The notes under the pieces were generated by a model. That model saw nothing but the letters and a program-made list of their open reading frames with translations. It was not told where the DNA came from and did not search any database. Positions 39,001 through 49,186 of a DNA stretch of 64,000 nt are shown piece after piece (position 1 is the first letter of the stretch; each line of letters begins with the position of its first letter). The stretch is from Hsuehochloa calcarea. Lineage: Eukaryota; Streptophyta; Magnoliopsida; Poales; Poaceae. The position numbers were made by a program, and so were the translations under genes. The DNA lies in assembly GCA_036346395.1 (NCBI GenBank), contig CM070599.1:32789232-32853231 (forward strand). The letters are read 5' to 3'.

Positions 39001-40981
39001 TCCTACATGCATGATGTCTTCTCTTCCGAGGGATCACGCGTTCACATGATAGCTGTACGCGTTCACATGATAACTGTACGCGTTCATATGATAGTTGTAA
39101 TCTATATATGTGTAACTCATGTACTCTGATTTTAACAATCAAAGATAGTGTCACTTTCCTCGCTTATATGGTATCAGAGCAGTGCCGCTGCCTCCACAGC
39201 CTTCGCCGCGCCGCCCCTGAGAGATGATCTCATCTCCATGATCTCTCCCGGGGGCTGCGCAACCCATAGTTTAAGTCGTGTCACTGATCATCCGATCGGC
39301 TACCAATTAGAGTTTTCCCTGGTCATCTTCAAATCGAGTTTTCTCTATTGTTTCCGATCATAGATCGATTTGCATCGCCATGCCGACCTGTCGACGTTCC
39401 TCGGCTCTGGACTTCACCGTCTCGGCTTCGACCTCTCCGGCGCCTCCTCTCTTCCGATGACATCGTGGTGTGACGTGGTGCGCTCGTCGACACGGCCCTC
39501 CCTCTACGGCCTTCCGAGCGCCCCGTCTACCATCGTCATCACGTCAAATCACCATCGTCGGACCGTCGTCCGCGAGACTTCCGTCTTCACCGAATTTAGG
39601 CCCAGTCTGAATATCCGCTTTGACGACGTTCTGACTGCGAGGGCGTGTTAGATAGGATAGTGTCTCGGCTTCCTACATGCATAACACTTTTTCTTCTGAG
39701 GGATCACGCGTTCACATAATAGTTGTATGCGTTCACATAATAACTGTACGCGTTCACATGATAGCTATAATCTATATATATGTAACTCATGTACTCTGAT
39801 TTTAACAATTAAAGATAGCATCACTTTTCCTACTTATAGTGAGATCTGCATGCCTGATTTTATGTTTAATCTGTCTCGATCTGCATGCAGTTTATTATGC
39901 CGAGGGAGATGGCGGGCGCAGATAAATACCTGCAGATGCAGCAAGAGCAGGTGCCGTTCAGGGTACGGGCCAAGCGTGGATGTGCGACGCACCCCCGGAG
40001 CATCGCGGAGAGGGTATATATATACATGCTCTATTAAGTCCAAATCCAAAAAATAATTATTCATATATATGATCGCTTTCAGTGTCCTTACTCCTTAGTA
40101 GTACTGCGTGTTCGTTTAGAGCTAAACGAAGCTCTGAAACCTTGCTTACGGAGGTACTACTGTACTTCTGTATAATGTCGTCAAGATGATCTTCTGCATT
40201 TAGCATTTCTCTGTCCTCCTTTTTTGGGACTACGGGATTAATCTTCAGTCATGCGATCGATGATGGTAGGAGAGAAGGACGAGGATCAGCGAGAAGCTCA
40301 GGAAGTTGCAGGCTCTAGTGCCTAACATGGACAAGGTGATGGATTATAGACATTAATTAATCTGCCATATCCTATGCAGTACGCAGTTTGTCGTAGTTCT
40401 TCTCTGATCTTTTTCAACAGAGTACAATCTGCAGGCCGGTTGAGATGCAGTTTTAATTATCTTTTGTTATTTCGAAACGCGACAGCAAACGAGCACGGCG
40501 GATATGCTGGACCTAGCAGTTGAGCACATCAGGGGACTGCAGAGCCAGCTGCAGGTATGTTAGCTAGCTTGAATGCATGGTCAGAAAGTGAGACAGCTAC
40601 GTAAAATACTTGGCATTGCTAGAGAGAACACAAATGCAAGCACTTCTCCCTGGGGAGCTAGTAGTTGATCGGAAACAAACATTCAAACGAGAAACTGGTC
40701 ATTCCTTTGTCGAACAAACATTCAATGCAGAAGCAAATGCATATTTCCTTTAGTACTTCAAAGAGTACTATTCCTTTAAAAAAGTACTTCAAAGAGTACT
40801 TACTCCTCATGCGCCCTCCACGGCTCCACCAAAATAGGCTCTCCGATGATCGCAATCATTTCATGCAGTAACAACTGTGCCAGTTATCTCAAGCTCATTT
40901 AGCTCAAAATGTTCCTCTGTTCAGGCTCTGAAGGAAGACAAGAAGTGCACCTGCCGCAGCAAGCAAGCATCGAGGAACTGA
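27875..40981 (+). CDS. bHLH transcription factor, FBH/AKS type, 6 exons
   Basis: Exons: 27875-28244, 37867-38204, 39891-40013, 40270-40335, 40486-40554, 40925-40981; 1023 nt, 340 residues, all GT-AG and in phase. The start MNRPQRGPSRYG fits the family N-terminus, followed by a His-Gly run (GHGHGHGHGRHHYH, about residues 82-95) and the conserved LPRHSSSPPGFFSSL. Exon 2 has RQGTLSQISEDDIPDL and SFSGGFSIGSWEDSN. The basic region is FRVRAKRGCATHPRSIAER (about 259-277), then RRTRISEKLRKLQALVPNMD, TADMLDLAVEHIRGLQSQLQ and a Cys-containing tail (KKCTCRSK). Family members are nuclear dimers that bind E-box DNA; Arabidopsis FBH proteins activate CONSTANS and AKS proteins act in guard cells. The role here is inferred. 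Intron 1 is 9.6 kb and full of transposons, and intron 2 holds a TRIM. Exon 4 begins with Glu (AER-E-RR), where I recall Val in relatives. Confidence 0.92.
28851..29275. mobile_element. hAT-like MITE in bHLH intron 1
   Basis: About 425 bp with terminal inverted repeats CAGTGTTGTG at 28851 and CACAACACTG ending at 29275. Subterminal GATTAATCG words occur in both orientations (for example CGGATTAATCGCG at 28864 and ACCGATTAATC near 29233). The 8-base flanks GCTCATTT and ATTCATGC do not match well, so the target site duplication is decayed or the ends are a few bases off. Confidence 0.6.
29464..29521. repeat. (AT)n microsatellite, about 58 bases
   Basis: An uninterrupted TA dinucleotide run inside bHLH intron 1. 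Such runs vary in length and the exact copy number in an assembly may be unreliable. Confidence 0.95.
29522..31364. other. bHLH intron 1, unassigned
   Basis: AT-rich, no coding signal. Words such as TCACAGACAG (29881) and CATCTGTGATTAC (29969) recall CACTA subterminal repeats, so part may be a decayed relative of the element at 33969. Nothing else is recognised. Confidence 0.4.
31365..31536. repeat. Tandem duplication of about 83 bp
   Basis: Two adjacent copies share TCATCTTTCCTT, AAAAGGATAGAAGAA, CTGGTA, CACTAGATTCATGGTAC and AATGATTGGT, and both end in GAAGCAAGCAATTT or AAAGCAAGCAATTT, with a few substitutions. Confidence 0.8.
31896..33680. mobile_element. Mutator-like element with about 570-620 bp inverted arms
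   Basis: The left end AGTTTTTTTGCTCG (31896) is mirrored by the right end (complement AGTTTTTTGCTCATA, 33680). Inverted similarity continues through the arms: the GTAAATGAT..CATCCTCCA region, the CACCTCCGTGGC region, and the GACACC(T/C)..CGCCATCGCCACC region (about 32320-32340 against 33184-33206). Flanks CTTTTTTTT and CCTCTTTTT are a weak 9-base target duplication. The unique centre (about 32480-33060) has gag-like text including a CCHC zinc knuckle. Long inverted arms and a captured centre fit a non-autonomous Mutator-like or foldback element. Confidence 0.6.
32963..33007 (+). pseudogene. CCHC zinc-knuckle fragment inside the inverted-repeat element
   Basis: Reads CYNCHEKGHYVCQC followed by YQKN, a full C-x2-C-x4-H-x4-C knuckle as in retroelement gag or cellular nucleic-acid-binding proteins. 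About 120 bases upstream a second, degenerate knuckle reads KCLECGKQDYYAMRYP, followed by a stop. No long open frame surrounds them, so this is a captured or decayed fragment. Confidence 0.6.
33681..33968. other. bHLH intron 1, spacer between two DNA transposons
   Basis: AT-rich, no feature seen. Confidence 0.5.
33969..36670. mobile_element. CACTA (En/Spm) transposon, non-autonomous, 2.7 kb
   Basis: Termini are CACTACTACACAAAAG at 33969 and TTTTGTAGTAGTG ending at 36670, flanked on both sides by the 3-base duplication TAT. Subterminal arrays of ATCACAGACGGTT in both orientations fill 33990-34230 and 36445-36650, typical of transposase binding arrays. A microsatellite (CT)n(AC)n lies at 36053-36092 and a GC-rich patch at 36130-36370. 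Apart from a protease remnant at 34681-34770, no transposase is visible, so it depends on a partner for movement. Confidence 0.88.
34681..34770 (-). pseudogene. Remnant of a Ulp1-like cysteine protease exon in the CACTA element
   Basis: The minus strand reads QQKQDHLCAFYVCHHMRQMM followed by SAKMKDP. The LC(A/G)(F/Y)YVC pattern is the catalytic-cysteine block of C48 (Ulp1) proteases, a domain often carried by plant CACTA and Mutator elements. Only about 30 residues remain, so it is inactive. Confidence 0.6.
36671..36739. repeat. Duplicated CACTA right terminus
   Basis: The last about 62 bases of the CACTA element (CTGTCTGTGATTATTTTATC, then GCGTCTTCTATA and CTGTTTTGTAGTAGTG) are repeated directly after a TATTACGA spacer. 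The second copy again ends in GTAGTAGTG followed by TATTACGA, so the TAT flank is present twice. Confidence 0.85.
36740..37866. other. End of bHLH intron 1, unassigned
   Basis: AT-rich intronic sequence with no coding signal. The intron ends at a GCTAGCAG acceptor before exon 2. Confidence 0.5.
38603..38886 (+). mobile_element. Possible solo LTR in bHLH intron 2
   Basis: TGTTACTAGG to TTCCAACA (TG..CA) over 284 bases, with a TATAAATA box at about 38660-38668 and a downstream leader-like stretch. Flanking 5-base sequences do not match, and a near-duplicate TGTTACTAG at 38592 makes the left end uncertain. Confidence 0.4.
38976..39838 (+). mobile_element. TRIM-type miniature LTR retrotransposon in bHLH intron 2
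   Basis: Two direct LTRs of identical length (193 bases: 38976-39168 and 39646-39838) begin TGTTAGATAGGATAG and end CTTATA. The left one is followed directly by the primer-binding site TGGTATCAGAGC (39169). The right one is preceded by a purine-rich GCGAGGGCG tract. The 477-base interior has no retroviral domain. The flanks GAGAG and GTGAG form an imperfect target duplication. Each LTR holds three CGCGTTCACATGATA-type internal repeats. The size fits a TRIM or an internally deleted copia element. Confidence 0.88.
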
Positions 40982-41087
40982 TCGATCGACTAAAGCGAGC
41001 CCTTGGCAATGTACAGGATGGCATTGATTAACATCTCCCATGATCCGTCGGTATGTTTGCCCAGGGAGCACTGGCATAGCGCGCGAC

Positions 41088-43447
41088 TGATGGCACTAAG
41101 CCGATGAAGACTCGACGCGAACACAAAGACATAACACACGAAAACAATCAGGACACTCCAATCAGCAAATAGAGCGTGAGAAGATTTTTGTGTCTGGCTG
41201 CAGCTTTTCGCTTTTCTTTCTTATTTAAACACCAAAGGAAAGACAAATCGCAATCCCTATGATTACGCTAATCAAATCAAATCAACTAACAAATCCTAAC
41301 CGTATCAGCTAACAGGTCGAATCGAAACTAATTTGCTGACAACTTATCTCATGCCTATGCAAATGCACCACGACAAATATGGAAAGAACAAAACAGCAAT
41401 ATTAGTTCCAATAATCATACCCCTAATCTTGTTATCATTACTTGAGTACCTTCTTGTCGAACTTCAGAGTAGCGTCGGTTCGTCGTCCGAACACACAGCG
41501 AAATGCGCCTCTTCCTTCTTCGGCTTGCGGCACTCGTTGGCAAAATACCCTCGGATGCCACAATTGTAGCATTGGATCTTCTTCTTGTTGAACTTTATGC
41601 TCATTGGTATCGGAGTCGCTACTGTCTTCCTTGTTGCCATGGCTGCCGTCACGGTCATCAGCTTTGCCGCGGCCACCACTGCGGTCACGGTTCTTCTTCG
41701 TGCCGCTGCTTGACACTTCTTCATTCTTCTTCTCTTTGGGGAGGGTCTTCCATTGCGTGCGCGTGAGCAATAGATGCTCACTTCCCTTCGGGTCACCGAA
41801 ACTAATTCGGATGCACTCGTCGTAGGCTTTGTACCGCGCGACAAGATCTTCGACGGTGAGGATCTTCAAGTTCACGCACTACTCGATAGAGGTGACGAGC
41901 TGCATGTAGCGCGCTGGGGCCGCACAAAGAAACCTATGAACAACGGCAATCTCATCTACTGTGCTGCCCAACGCGTAGATCCCGGTGACGACCGACGTCA
42001 CCGACCGGCGAAATCTTCAACGGTATCCCCTTCCTCCATCTTAAGCCCCTCGAAGTCATTCTTGAGGGTCCACAGGTTGGCCCCGTGCACACACTCGTGC
42101 CCCATGTGCACCGTCTTGATTACCTCCCATGCCAACTTTGTCATGTCTTTCCCGCGAAGTAAGACACGACATGCTCCGGCACGGCCTAGTAGATGGCGTA
42201 CAAGGCCGTCCGATCCTTGCGGTACTCCGCGGCGCCGGGCTCCACAACCTCCCACACGTTCTGCGCCTGCAGAGCGATGCACATCTTCATCACCCAAATC
42301 GTGTAGTCCGTGCGGGTGAGCTGCGGGTACGACATCGTCACCACGCTCTCTTTCTTCACCCTTGCGACGCGGACATGTCACCTCGTAGTAGGTCTCGCAC
42401 AGCGGACGGAGACATACTCCTTCCTTCCCTCGGCATCCTCTCCGACTCACGGAAATCACCAAGTTTGGGTGTCCTCGATACCAATTGACTTGTCCAGGAG
42501 TATGAGCAAACCGATATTGTTACTTGATAAGCCAAATGTATACCTATCAACCAAGTAGAAAAAGCGATCGAGTATCACCATGCTTTATAGATAAAATGAA
42601 TATGTATCATGAGCTAAATTCCCATGGAAGCCTTAGATACCTTTGTGATGGCTTGTTTTTCCGAGAGCAAAATAAAGTGATGATCCTTTGCAAAGATGAT
42701 GGTAACAAGCAGTTAAGTTGGGGAAGAAGGCAAAATAGTAATGTAATTAAAATAGAACCACGAAGGGAACTACGAGGAGCAACCACATGTCGCTACCATG
42801 AGCTCCACTAGTACATATATAAAACATGTGGCAACATTCGACAACAATCATTTTGATCTAATTAATGGATCCGCATGGATGGTCTAAATTAACTAGAGAA
42901 ACCATCATTGCTTCAATTTTGTAAGTTTTCTACTACTAAAATCTACTCCTATCGATTACAAAAGACATCACACCTTAAATAATGTAACCATGGAGAATGT
43001 CCCGACAAGTCTTTGTCTTCTTGTCCTCCCCAACCCTCCTATCCGTGCCCCCCATTACCGCTTTCCAAGCAAATGGTGCACAATTGGCACCACCCCAACT
43101 CTGTGCAGTGGAAGTCAACGATTGATGGCACTAAGTCAACGAAGACTCAACGCGAACACGAAGACACAACGCATGCAAACACTCTGGAGACTCCAATCAG
43201 CAAACAGAGCTTGAGAAGATTTTGTGCCGCACTGTCTCGCTGCATCTTTTCGCTTTTCTTTCTTATTTAAACACCAAAAGAAAGACAAATCACGGTCCTG
43301 TGATTACGCTAATAAAATCAGCTAACAAATCCTAACCGTATCAGTTAATAGATCAAATCGAAACTAATTTACTGCCAACTTATCTCATGCCTATGCAAAT
43401 GCACACACGACAAACATGTAAAGAACAAAGCAACAAGATTAGTTCCA
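41088..43447 (-). mobile_element. Gag-only copia-type element (TR-GAG-like), copy 1
   Basis: Direct LTRs at 41088-41410 and 43123-43447 start TGATGGCACTAAG and end ATTAGTTCCA on the plus strand. The minus strand between them encodes a broken gag: WEVIKTVHMGHECVHGANLW and LKNDFEGLKMEEGDTVEDFA (about 42140-42000), then LTVEDLVARYKAYDE (about 41850), then after a frame shift the CCHC knuckle CYNCGIRGYFANEC (about 41570-41530). No protease, integrase or reverse transcriptase lies between gag and the polypurine tract before the 3' LTR, so the element carries gag alone. Outer flanks GCGAC and TCAGC do not match. Confidence 0.78.
42490..43122. mobile_element. Insertion separating LTR from primer-binding site in copy 1
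   Basis: The minus-strand primer-binding site (ATTGGTATCGAGG, 42476-42489) should abut the 5' LTR end at 43123 but is 633 bases away. The intervening sequence has no gag similarity and shows short inverted ends (TTGACTTGTCCA on the left, TGGAAGTCAA on the right). It looks like a later MITE-sized insertion. Confidence 0.5.
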
Positions 43448-43811
43448 TCAGCGGCAAGCAAGCAGTGGAGTTGATCTATCTTCCAACCGCCCAAGCCATC
43501 TGAAACCTTGATCAGTGAATCAGTTCAGATTTTTTTTCCCATGTCTTTCTTTTTATTGAGCTTTTAGCTCGAAACTAGAACTAGATGTTGGTTGTATTGT
43601 CTGATAGCCGAAGCGAATTTTTTTGATCTTGCAAGAGCAAGAGGACCGTGCCTGCGCTCATGGCTAACGAGTGTCGTTGCAAAAGGCGATTGATTTTGTT
43701 GCATAGTCATTTCACAGAACGTGTGCACCAATGAATATTCTGTTTCAGCTCAATGCACACCACGGGAGGGTTCCAACAAAAACAATTATGAAATAATAAA
43801 TTTAATAAACT
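43448..43811. other. Intergenic, downstream flank of tRNA-Leu
   Basis: No gene. An AAAAA run at 43784-43788 on the plus strand gives TTTTT on the minus strand about 25 bases past the tRNA end, a candidate RNA polymerase III terminator. Confidence 0.5.
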
Positions 43812-43894
43812 TGCTGGCTGTGGGGTTCGAACCCACGCGCACTTATGTGCAGAAGATCTTAAGTCTCCCCCCTTAACCACTCGGGCAAACCAGC
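43812..43894 (-). tRNA. tRNA-Leu (anticodon UAA)
   Basis: 83 nt on the minus strand. The acceptor stem GCTGGTT pairs with AGCCAGC, with discriminator A. The D arm holds the A box (TTGCCCGAGTGGTTAAGG) and the T arm the B box GGTTCGAACCC. The anticodon loop is CTTAAGA (UAA), and a long variable arm (TGCACATAAGTGCG) marks a class II leucine tRNA. No intron is present and CCA is not encoded, as expected for a nuclear gene. All standard stems pair, so it is probably functional. Confidence 0.93.
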
Positions 43895-44182
43895 TCGAAT
43901 TGACACACTATCTTTATATAATATATATCAGGATTCTTCTGAGTATGCCGTGAATCCGCGCTACCTCCGTTCTGAACTCACCCGCAGATGCGAAAACACT
44001 CATCAAATGAAGTTTTGTCGGTTCCAACCTCTCTCCCCTCGGTTCCCTCTTTCCTATCTGTACACTGGGCGCTGGCGATCCCACCCCGCCTCGCTATCCT
44101 CCCCCAACGCCCTGCCCTGCCCGATCCGACCTCGTCTCGCTTCCTCGCCTTCTCTTGCCCGGACGCGCGGCCCTGATCACCG
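43895..44182. other. Spacer between tRNA-Leu and gag-only element copy 2
   Basis: A pyrimidine-rich, GC-rising stretch (44020-44170) with no recognisable gene. It ends in the target-site copy ATCAC at 44176-44180. The sequence continues after the insertion at 46081. Confidence 0.5.
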
Positions 44183-46075
44183 TTTATTCTCTTGAGAAAA
44201 CAAAGCCATATTGAATTTGATTAATGAAGTGCATGCATGATCAAGAAAACTCTAGTGATGCAATGGCACAAGCAAATTTTGATTTTATCACTAGGCAGTG
44301 TAGTTGTTTCAAGTGTATGATGAGTTGTAAAGGTGACTAATCACCTAAGTGATTAGCTTGCATCTATGTAACATGAGTTGTAAACCTTGAAGTCGATTTG
44401 TAAGGTCTTAGAAAAGGACATGAGCACCATTTGTTCAATATAAGTTAGTAATTGTGTGTATGTATGTGAGGTCATGATATCAATGTAGAATCTGGTAAGC
44501 TTCCATTAAACCTTGAGGATGAATATATGGTACTATGTTATTTGCTTCTAGTACTTGTGTGAGAGCTAGTTAAGAGTTCCAACAATTGGTACCATAGCGC
44601 GCGTCATGCCGAAGCAGATGTAGTCCCTGCTCAAGTTCGTGGACAGTGGCGACATCCAAGGCACCGGTGAAGGAGGGGTCAGTGACCCTCCAATACCCAA
44701 TGTTCACTTAGACCAACTATGACTCTTAGGCGGTGAAAATGAAGGTGTTCATGCTCGCACAAGGGGTGTGAGCGGCGGTGGAAGACAATGAGCAGGTTGA
44801 CGAGCGCAAGGATCAGATGACTCTCGCCGCCATATTCCAAGCAGTACCCGAGGCTATGATGATGGTCTTGGCCGAAAAGGAGACAACCAAGGAGGCTTGG
44901 GTCACCTTGGAGGAGATGCATGTCAGTGTTGATCGCGTCAAAGAAGCGTGAGTACATACCCTTATGAGTGAGTTCAAGGTGACGTGCATGAAGAAGACGC
45001 AGTCCATCAATGAATTCACTATGAAGCTGACCACCATCGTCAACGAGATTCATGTCCTCGGAGACAAGATGGAGGAGCACACCGTCATGAAAGTTTTCTA
45101 CGTGTTTTCCCCAACAAATTTTTGCCGATCGTCTCCACCATTGAACAATTTGGTGATGTCAAGATGATGACACTTGTGGAGGTTGTTGGGCGTCTGAAGG
45201 TATATGAGGAACGTATGAAGGGATGGCGGCACAACGATGAAGGTGAGCATCTACTGCTCACTCGCGTGCCGAGTGGAAATCCAGGACCAAAGAAGAGGGT
45301 GCCAACAATTCTAGCAAAAAGAACTGCAATTGAGGAAGGAGAAAGCGGAGGCACATTTAATTGAGGTAGATGCTGAAGATGAACCGATGCTGCTTTGATG
45401 CTGAGTCGAGTACGAAGAGTTGAGTCCGGGCGTTGAGGAGATGTGTTTGCCATCCTAAGTTGAGACCGCAGAGTTGAGTCTAGGATGTTAAGGAAATGTA
45501 TTTGATGTCCTGAGTACAGTACGAGTTGGGCAAGTTGTGGTTGAGACCGACCGTTTCAATGAGTAAGTCCGAAACGTGTTCGAGTTGTGTCACCGTCTTC
45601 GGCCGAGTGCACATGAGTCAAGTTGAAGCCGAGTCCAATTAGCTACCAAGTTCGAGTACCAATTCAAGTACATGTTTGTGTGTCCTAGAGATGTGAGAAA
45701 ATAAATTAAGGAGGAGATATCTCAAGAAAATAAATTAAAAGGGAGATTGTTGGATACTAATTTATTCTCTTGAGATGACAATGTCATATCGAATTTGATT
45801 AATGAAGTGCATGCATGATCAAGAAAACTCTAGTGATGCAATGACACAAGCAAATTTTGATTTTATGCATGTAACATGAGTTGTAACCTTAAGTCGGTTT
45901 GTAAGGTCCTATAAAAGGACATGAGCACCATCTGTTCAATAGAAGTTAGTGTGTGTATGTATGTGAGATTACGAGATCAATGAAGAAGCTTGTGAGGTTC
46001 CATTAAACCTTGAGGATGAATATATGGAACCTAGTTATTTGCTTCTAGTACTGAGAGCTGGTTAGAGTTCCAACA
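44183..46075 (+). mobile_element. Gag-only copia-type element (TR-GAG-like), copy 2
   Basis: Right LTR 45748-46075 (TGTTGGATAC..AGTTCCAACA). Left LTR 44183-44584, lacking the first about 12 bases but carrying about 78 bases absent from the right one. The target duplication ATCAC flanks both ends (44176-44180, 46076-46080). A primer-binding-like ATTGGTACCATAGCG follows the left LTR and a GGGAGAT purine tract precedes the right one. The interior encodes a copia UBN2-type gag (WVTLEEMHVSVDRVKEA, NEFTMKLTTIVNEIHVLGDK, then EVVGRLKVYEER and EHLLLTRVPS) with stops and frame shifts. No pol is present. Confidence 0.87.
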
Positions 46076-46080
46076 ATCAC

Positions 46081-46757
46081 CAACCGCCACGTGCTTGTGG
46101 ACTAAAGTTGCAGCCATAGCAACTCAACCCATCCATCCAGGGCGCCGTGCCGCGCGTGGCGTACTCCCACCGGGCCCGTCCGCCCCCCGCGGCGCGACAA
46201 GCATCGCCTCGCCCCAGCCACTCAGGCAGCCATCCCCATCCGCTCTTGCCCCTACCCGGCTGGCCGCTCGCTCCCAGCTCCCCAACTATTGGCTGCTCTC
46301 GTGCCGTCCCGCGGGTCGCACCTCACCTCTCAGCAGCTATTCGCAGTTCAACGCAGAGGCATTTTTCTTCTCCCCGTGTCCTCCTCCTCCTCCTACTCCT
46401 ACCTCTCTCTCCCAAGTTCCGTGCCTCTCGAACAGGGGGGAAAGGAGAGCAATCGATGAAGTTGCCAAGCCATGGAGAAATTCAAGGTTTGCTCCTTCGT
46501 CACCCTGTCTCCCTCAGGTATCAATGATTCCATCATGCTTCTTCAGCCTCGGGTAATGCGTTGTCATTTCCTCTTCCTGTTCTTTTGCCTTTCTTTCTGG
46601 GGAGCGGGGAGATGAGATTTTGTTGGATTTTGCTCCGTGTTGCTATCAGGTTCGGAGCTGTATGATGGGGAGCATTGCAAGGAATGTTGTTTAGTTTGCG
46701 ATGTGTGCATGCATTGGGTTCCTTCGTGGGTTAGAACGTGGAACTGCCGCTCCTTAA
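46081..46757. other. GC-rich region, no recognised gene
   Basis: GC-rich, Pro/Ser-coding frames at 46095-46556 on the plus strand with no known motif, followed by AT-rich sequence up to the Helitron. It could be a 5' leader and first intron of an unidentified gene (ATGGAGAAATTCAAG then GTTTGC at about 46470-46490), but no later exons were found. Confidence 0.3.
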
Positions 46758-49186
46758 TCTCTACTATTTAAAAAAATCAATCCTCGTTCGTTCTCCAAGT
46801 CTCTTCAGCGTCTGTTCAATAATCGACGGACGACTAAGATCATTTCGCACTATATCACCGGTTTACTCCACACCAGCGGTTGATCATTCCCTTCCCACCC
46901 ACTCATGGGCTACCCCCCATGTCTTCTGCATAACCACCACTGCGCCTCGCTCCCCATCTCTCTCCCCTCACCGCCTTTCCTCCCCCCTCACTGTCTCTCC
47001 TGTCCTCCACCTTGTCGCCTTCGCCACCAGCCGTCGACTGGTCCCCACCGTCCCTCTCCTCCCAGCCCCTGCTTTGCGCCATCGCTACACCGCCCCTGCG
47101 ATGCCATCATCCCCCGTTGCAGCCTCCTTAAATGAGTAAACACCATGGAAGGAGTAACCATCACTGAGGCGATGGCGGTGGTGCGGCTTTGCTCGGCCTC
47201 GGCGGCGCGGCTCCAACTGGCGCTCGTGGACCGCGGTGAGAGGCGATGGCTCGGGACAGCCGTGGTGGATCCGTCGTCTCCACCCCTCCAGCGGTTCGTG
47301 ACCTCGGATCTACGCATGGCGGCTCCCGATTCTTCATCTTTACCCTTCTGACAGCTGAATCCGGCGCCGACCACACCTCCGTCGGCCGGATTTGGTCATC
47401 TGGCTCCGGCGAGGAGGATGCAGGCTAGTGCATCTCCGCCGTCTCGTGCACTTGCATGCACCACTAACACCACTGCATCTGTGACGGATCCCACCCCTCT
47501 GCGTCTGCTATTCCTCGCATCTGCCTCTAACTCCGTCGCATCGGCGAAGCCCCACACGCCTCTACGTCTTCCGAAAAATCATCTTTCGAAAAATCGTCTG
47601 CCAAATGTATGAGGTAACTCTTGTGCTGATGCTGTCACTATACATGAAATTCTGAATTTCTCTTGTGAATCCAATGTTGTTTCAAATGAGAGATTTTCAT
47701 ACTAGAGTTTAGGAATATGGCTACCATGATCCATAGATGCTCTTAGTACAATTAACACTGCTACATATGTAGTATGCCGATAGAGGTCGGCGTCCAGCGG
47801 CGACCTCGACCCGGGCGGCCAGCTCGTCACCAAGGGCTAAATTGGTGGCAAAGCGGTCCTCACAGGTGGCAATGACAGCGACATCACAAGTGGAAACGGT
47901 GAGATCGGCTGGGGTAAGTCAGCTCAATCAATTATAAATTGAGTTCCTTGCGATTTCGTGCATGTTCTTCTTCTTTTTATTTTAATCTAGAAGTTGCGTT
48001 CAAAACATGGTTTAGGAAAGTTGCTTACAAATCTCTAGAAAATTTTGGGGGCAAGAGTTGTTTTGCTGATTTTCTAACATTTCTTCAGTGGATTGTTGCA
48101 GAGAGGTATTCACAGTGCGTACTGTGTTATGAGATCAGTTTGCAACTCAAAAAATGTAAGTGTGCCTAACTTGATGTTTGTAGTGCAGGCAAGCTGTATA
48201 TCTAACCAATTCTAATTTCTAATGGACTTACCACGACTAAACCAAGATGTCAATACTGCATATAATCAGTGCTCAGTGTGTCTAAACTCTAATGTTATGC
48301 AAATTGTGTGTTCTTCACGTTCAAAGATGGAGATTAATTGATGCAATTATATTTAATTTAGCATCTTCTGTATCATGCTTTAAAAAAAGAAAAGAAGAAT
48401 TAAGTTTTAGAGAAATGGATAGGTAGCACTTTCTATGACAAACATGCCATACATTCGTATGTGCGGGTACTGCAGAGACCAGAGAGAATATTACTTAGCA
48501 AAAACTTAGAGTTAACAGGGCTAATTTGGGCTACTAGCTTCTAAACATAACTTTGCTTTTGTTTTCCCGCCTTCCATTCATTTACTCTATTTATGACAAC
48601 ACCTATATGGAGTTAATTGATTGAAGTGACTTCACATGGCTTTTCTTATGATGTTGTTGTGTATCATTTATTACTAGAATTCAGAAAACTGCAAATTAAT
48701 TTGCTAAATTGAACAGATCCTTAACATTCAGTTTGAACCAAATCAGTAAGCAGGTCCCGCTACTGTATTATCTATTACATGGTTTTTTTATATAAAAAAT
48801 ATCTGATCTTGGGTTAGCTCCTCACCATGAATAAGATAAGAAAGTGATAGTACAGGAGATGCATTCTGTATCTGTCATGCAAATATTCCATTTTCATTTT
48901 CAAAGATAGGCTTTTGTTCCATACAAACAATGGAGTTTGCAAATATTTCTGGAATGATTTCTAATTCTCAAAAAAACCTAGGATTTCATTTTTTTTCTAT
49001 CAACAGTAAATCATATCATGAACTGCACAGCACAATGCTTATCTGGCATGTTAATGGGATGAATGTCATCTTTCTATATTAGTATACTCAGTGGTGGGTT
49101 GTAATATCTTCGAATATTTTGGAAGCTATTCAATATTTCAAACAGATGTATTTAGTATTGATTATAGTTCTTAAAAATCTTAATAG

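Noticed and set aside
43812..43894. tRNA-derived SINE instead of a tRNA gene
   Set aside because: All stems pair fully, including the variable arm, and no SINE body or poly-A/T tail follows.
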